Of a stretch of 8,005 bases of DNA, positions 6,031 through 8,005 are shown piece after piece. The stretch comes from Gammaproteobacteria bacterium. Its GTDB lineage: Bacteria; Pseudomonadota; Gammaproteobacteria; JAJDOJ01. Below the pieces are notes generated by a model, which was not told where the DNA came from, did no database searches, and worked only from the letters and a program-made list of their open reading frames with translations. The translations under genes and the position numbers were made by a program. The stretch covers positions 1 through 8,005 of the forward strand of contig JALVEU010000305.1 of the NCBI GenBank assembly GCA_027030565.1, read 5' to 3'. Within the stretch, counting starts at the first letter, position 1; the number at the start of each line of letters is the position of its first letter.

Positions 6031-7434
6031 TCACGGGAGCCGGGGGGCCGTGTGGCAGAACGGCAGCGGCCCACAGGCCAGCAACGCCGTAACGGCCGCC
6101 GCGGCGAGCACCAAGGTCATGGCGGGCCAGTCGGCCACCCTCCCGATCCACACCCAACCGACCGCCAAGGCTACGGCGGGGAGCCCTGCGGCGGAGAGCA
6201 GCACCCGGACACGGGGCCAGGGGCGTCCGCGGGCGAACACCACGGCCGCCAGCGCGCTGATCAGCACCAGCACGCCCAGTACCGGAGCGACGGGAACGAT
6301 GCGGGCACGCCCCAGTATCAGCGAGCGTTCCAGACGGAGGGCGGGGGCTGCCTGCACACCGTCCACGTAAAGCTCGACCGTGCCGCGATCATAGCGTGCC
6401 AACACGTGGTGCGGCCCACCATCGGCGAGGGGCTGGTCATGCGTCGCCAGGACCACGCGCGATCCGTTGGGACCGTTGCTCACGGTGCGTACGCGCAGCA
6501 CCACATCGCCATCCACCTCGGCCAAGGTGAGGTTTCGGTGGCCCGGATCCGTGGACAGGGAGACCAGCCGTGCTGGCCCCCGCTGCCCGGATGCCAGACT
6601 CCGGGCCACCACCTCGAGGGTGAAGGCCCGGTGCGCGCGGATTTGTGTGCACAGAGCCGCAATCTCGGGGTCGTGCACCACCACTCCGCGTTCGCCGCGG
6701 AAGGTCAGCGGGCCCGGTGGGCAATCCCGACCCGCACAGGCCAGACGGCGCAGGTCGCTCGCCGGTGGCGCTGAGGTGGCGGTCTGCGGTTGCCGGGCGA
6801 GCGCTGCCCCGGCGCGCAGCGTGGCCCGAGCAAGCTCGCCGATCCAAGGTCGATCGCCGGTGTACTCATTGCCCAGGACCAGGGGCATGCCGCAGTCCCA
6901 GACCTCCAGGGAGGGACCGCGATAGGCGGCCACGATCGCGGCTAGGGCGGCGGCGTTGCCGGCGAGCAGGGCGCCGCCGGCCAGCTTGCGGGCAGGTCGC
7001 GAGATCCGGTGCCAGCCGTCGGTGAGCCCTGCACCGATCAGGCCGAGGAGCCCAGCGAGGAGGAGATCCAGCCCGGTGGCATGGCGTGCCGAGACGAGGC
7101 CCTGGGCCAGCTCCACGAGCGCCACCGTGCCCAGGATCCAACCCGCCGTGGCGGCCGCGCGGCCCCACCGTGTCCAGCTGCACAGGCGCCAGGCGACCCA
7201 GGCCCCGAAGGGCAGGAACACCACGGCACGTTCCATCACGATATCGGCCAACGGTCCCCGCGGCGCCAGGGTCACGCCTTGGCGCAGCTCCTCGCCCACC
7301 GCCGTCCATCCGGCCGGCCAGGCGAAGGGCTGGAGATTGACGAGGACCACCACTGCGGTGGTCAACCAGAGCAACGGGTCGGGGCGGCATACCGAGGCGA
7401 GCCCCGGGCGGTCGCGGCGCAGACGAAGGCTCAT
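6031..7434 (-). CDS. VanZ-like membrane protein with LamG (concanavalin A-like) domain
   Basis: The product is 467 residues. The N-terminal part is VanZ-like: a helix at 21-37 (LLWLTTAVVVLVNLQPF), VMERAVVFLPFGAWVAWRL (66-84), then helices at about 94-138 carrying VELAQGLVSARHATGLDLLL, the family pattern of Glu/Gln, Arg and Asp, ending in GLLGLIGAGL. A fourth helix is at 151-170. Residues about 172-370 are extracytoplasmic and LamG-like: LVLGNEYTGDRPWIGELA (186-203), HRAFTLEVVARSL, RNLTLAEVDGDVVLRV and HHVLARYDRGTVELYVDGV (342-360), typical of a concanavalin A-like sandwich. Three helices follow (379-401, 409-431, 437-454). VanZ in Enterococcus gives low-level teicoplanin resistance; most relatives have unknown roles, some near exopolysaccharide genes. 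Sugar or glycan binding by the LamG part is inference. The ATG overlaps the aminotransferase stop as ATGA, which fixes the start and indicates co-expression. Confidence 0.87.
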   Translation of the reverse strand: MSLRLRRDRPGLASVCRPDPLLWLTTAVVVLVNLQPFAWPAGWTAVGEELRQGVTLAPRGPLADIVMERAVVFLPFGAWVAWRLCSWTRWGRAAATAGWILGTVALVELAQGLVSARHATGLDLLLAGLLGLIGAGLTDGWHRISRPARKLAGGALLAGNAAALAAIVAAYRGPSLEVWDCGMPLVLGNEYTGDRPWIGELARATLRAGAALARQPQTATSAPPASDLRRLACAGRDCPPGPLTFRGERGVVVHDPEIAALCTQIRAHRAFTLEVVARSLASGQRGPARLVSLSTDPGHRNLTLAEVDGDVVLRVRTVSNGPNGSRVVLATHDQPLADGGPHHVLARYDRGTVELYVDGVQAAPALRLERSLILGRARIVPVAPVLGVLVLISALAAVVFARGRPWPRVRVLLSAAGLPAVALAVGWVWIGRVADWPAMTLVLAAAAVTALLACGPLPFCHTAPRLP

Positions 7435-8005
7435 CGGGGTCCCGGTGCCGCCAGCCAGTGCCCCACCTGCGCCAGTGCCTCTTCGATGTGTTCCCAGGGC
7501 GTGTGGAAGTGCGGTGAAAAGCGAATCCCGCCGGCGCGTCGCGCACAGAGGACGCCGGCCCGGGTCAGCGTCCTGTAGAGCGCCGCGCCATCGTTCGCCG
7601 GGACACGGAAGGTGAGGATGCCCGCGCGCCGCCGGGGTTCGAGCGGCGTCACGATCTCCGCCCCCAGTGCGCCCAGCGCCCGGGCCAGTCGTTCGACGCG
7701 TTGCTCCAGGGCCCGTGCCACGGTCTCGATTCCGGTTTCCTCGATGAGGGAGAGGCTCGCCTCCAGGGCGTGGACCCCGAGCAGGTTGGGACTGCCCGGC
7801 TCGAAGCGGCGCGCATCGGGCGCAGGGGACCAGTCGGTGGCGGCGAAGTCTCCGGCGTTGGCCACCATGTGCCAGCCGAACTGGCGCAGGCGCAGGCGTT
7901 CGCGCAGCTCCGGCCGGCACCAGAGTACGCCGAGCCCCTCGGGTCCGAGCATCCACTTGTGACCGTCGGCAGCGACCACGTCGGCCTGTACCGCATGCGC
8001 GTCGA
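7431..8005 (-). CDS. Class V aminotransferase-fold PLP enzyme (N-terminus beyond window)
   Basis: The last 191 codons are visible. The segment opens with DAHAVQADVVAADGHKWM: the Asp at 8001-8003 fits the residue that pairs with the PLP ring nitrogen, and the Lys in GHKW (7956-7958) is the Schiff-base lysine. LGPEGLGVLWCRPEL, RFEPGSPNLLGVHALEAS (the usual substrate/PLP phosphate region) and GGIRFSPHFHTPWEHIEEAL complete the fold. The loop that carries the catalytic Cys in SufS/CsdA desulfurases (R-x-G-x-H-C) is not seen: the chain goes from VLCARRAG straight to IRFSPH. A SufS-type desulfurase is therefore less likely than an isopenicillin N epimerase-like or other class V lyase/aminotransferase. 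The substrate cannot be told. Its TGA overlaps the ATG of the VanZ-LamG gene. Confidence 0.9.
   Translation of the reverse strand, partial: DAHAVQADVVAADGHKWMLGPEGLGVLWCRPELRERLRLRQFGWHMVANAGDFAATDWSPAPDARRFEPGSPNLLGVHALEASLSLIEETGIETVARALEQRVERLARALGALGAEIVTPLEPRRRAGILTFRVPANDGAALYRTLTRAGVLCARRAGGIRFSPHFHTPWEHIEEALAQVGHWLAAPGPR

Noticed and set aside
4085..6370. A 761-codon open frame on the plus strand opposite moeA and neighbours
   Set aside because: It lies antisense to well supported genes, its translation is low-complexity (Gly, Arg, Pro, His rich) without domains, and long open antisense frames are expected at this GC content.
1..8005. CRISPR array, tRNA, insertion sequence or phage remnant
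   Set aside because: No regularly spaced direct repeats, cloverleaf, transposase motifs or terminal inverted repeats were seen on either strand.

Overview
The window is a compact, very GC-rich stretch of bacterial chromosome. It has almost no non-coding DNA: the longest gap is about 150 bp. Signal peptides, a lipobox, Shine-Dalgarno sites and the mix of families (SYLF, DUF4136, an RT0821/Lpp0805-like surface protein, MoaB/MoaE/MoeA, VanZ-LamG) fit a high-GC Gammaproteobacterium, possibly of the Chromatiales/Ectothiorhodospiraceae kind. That placement is inference from style, not a measured taxonomy. I see no tRNA, rRNA, CRISPR array, transposase or phage gene.

Left region (1-2306), cell envelope. 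Three genes read leftwards: a DUF4136 lipoprotein whose frame is broken by one apparent extra G (1249-1873), a secreted SYLF lipid-binding protein (477-1163), and the start of a periplasmic solute-binding protein (1-453, cut by the window edge). A small secreted protein like RT0821/Lpp0805 surface antigens (1905-2306) is divergent from the DUF4136 gene, with only 31 bp between the two start codons.

Middle region (2325-5881), molybdenum cofactor. moaB (leftward, 2325-2840) and moaE (rightward, 2928-3365) are divergent. Candidate -10 boxes for both lie in the 87 bp between them, and the moaE box is so close to its ATG that the mRNA may be leaderless. Next come moeA (leftward, 4607-5881) and, joined to it by an ATGA stop/start overlap, a 411-residue exported, largely coiled-coil protein of unknown function (3375-4610). 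moaE and the coiled-coil gene converge with 9 bp between them. MoaE acts in molybdopterin synthesis, MoaB is linked to adenylylation of molybdopterin, and MoeA inserts molybdate. moaA, moaC, moaD and mobA are not in the window.

Right region (6031-8005). A class V PLP-dependent aminotransferase-fold enzyme (N-terminus outside the window) is joined by another ATGA overlap to a membrane protein with an N-terminal VanZ-like part, a LamG-like extracytoplasmic domain and C-terminal membrane helices. These two may be co-transcribed with moeA and the coiled-coil gene, because all four read leftwards and only a 149 bp gap with a perfect hairpin separates the pairs.

The points most worth a second look are the moeA-coupled coiled-coil protein, the moaB/moaE promoter region with its possibly leaderless moaE transcript, and the DUF4136 frameshift. 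Nothing in the window clearly amounts to a new defence or mobile system.
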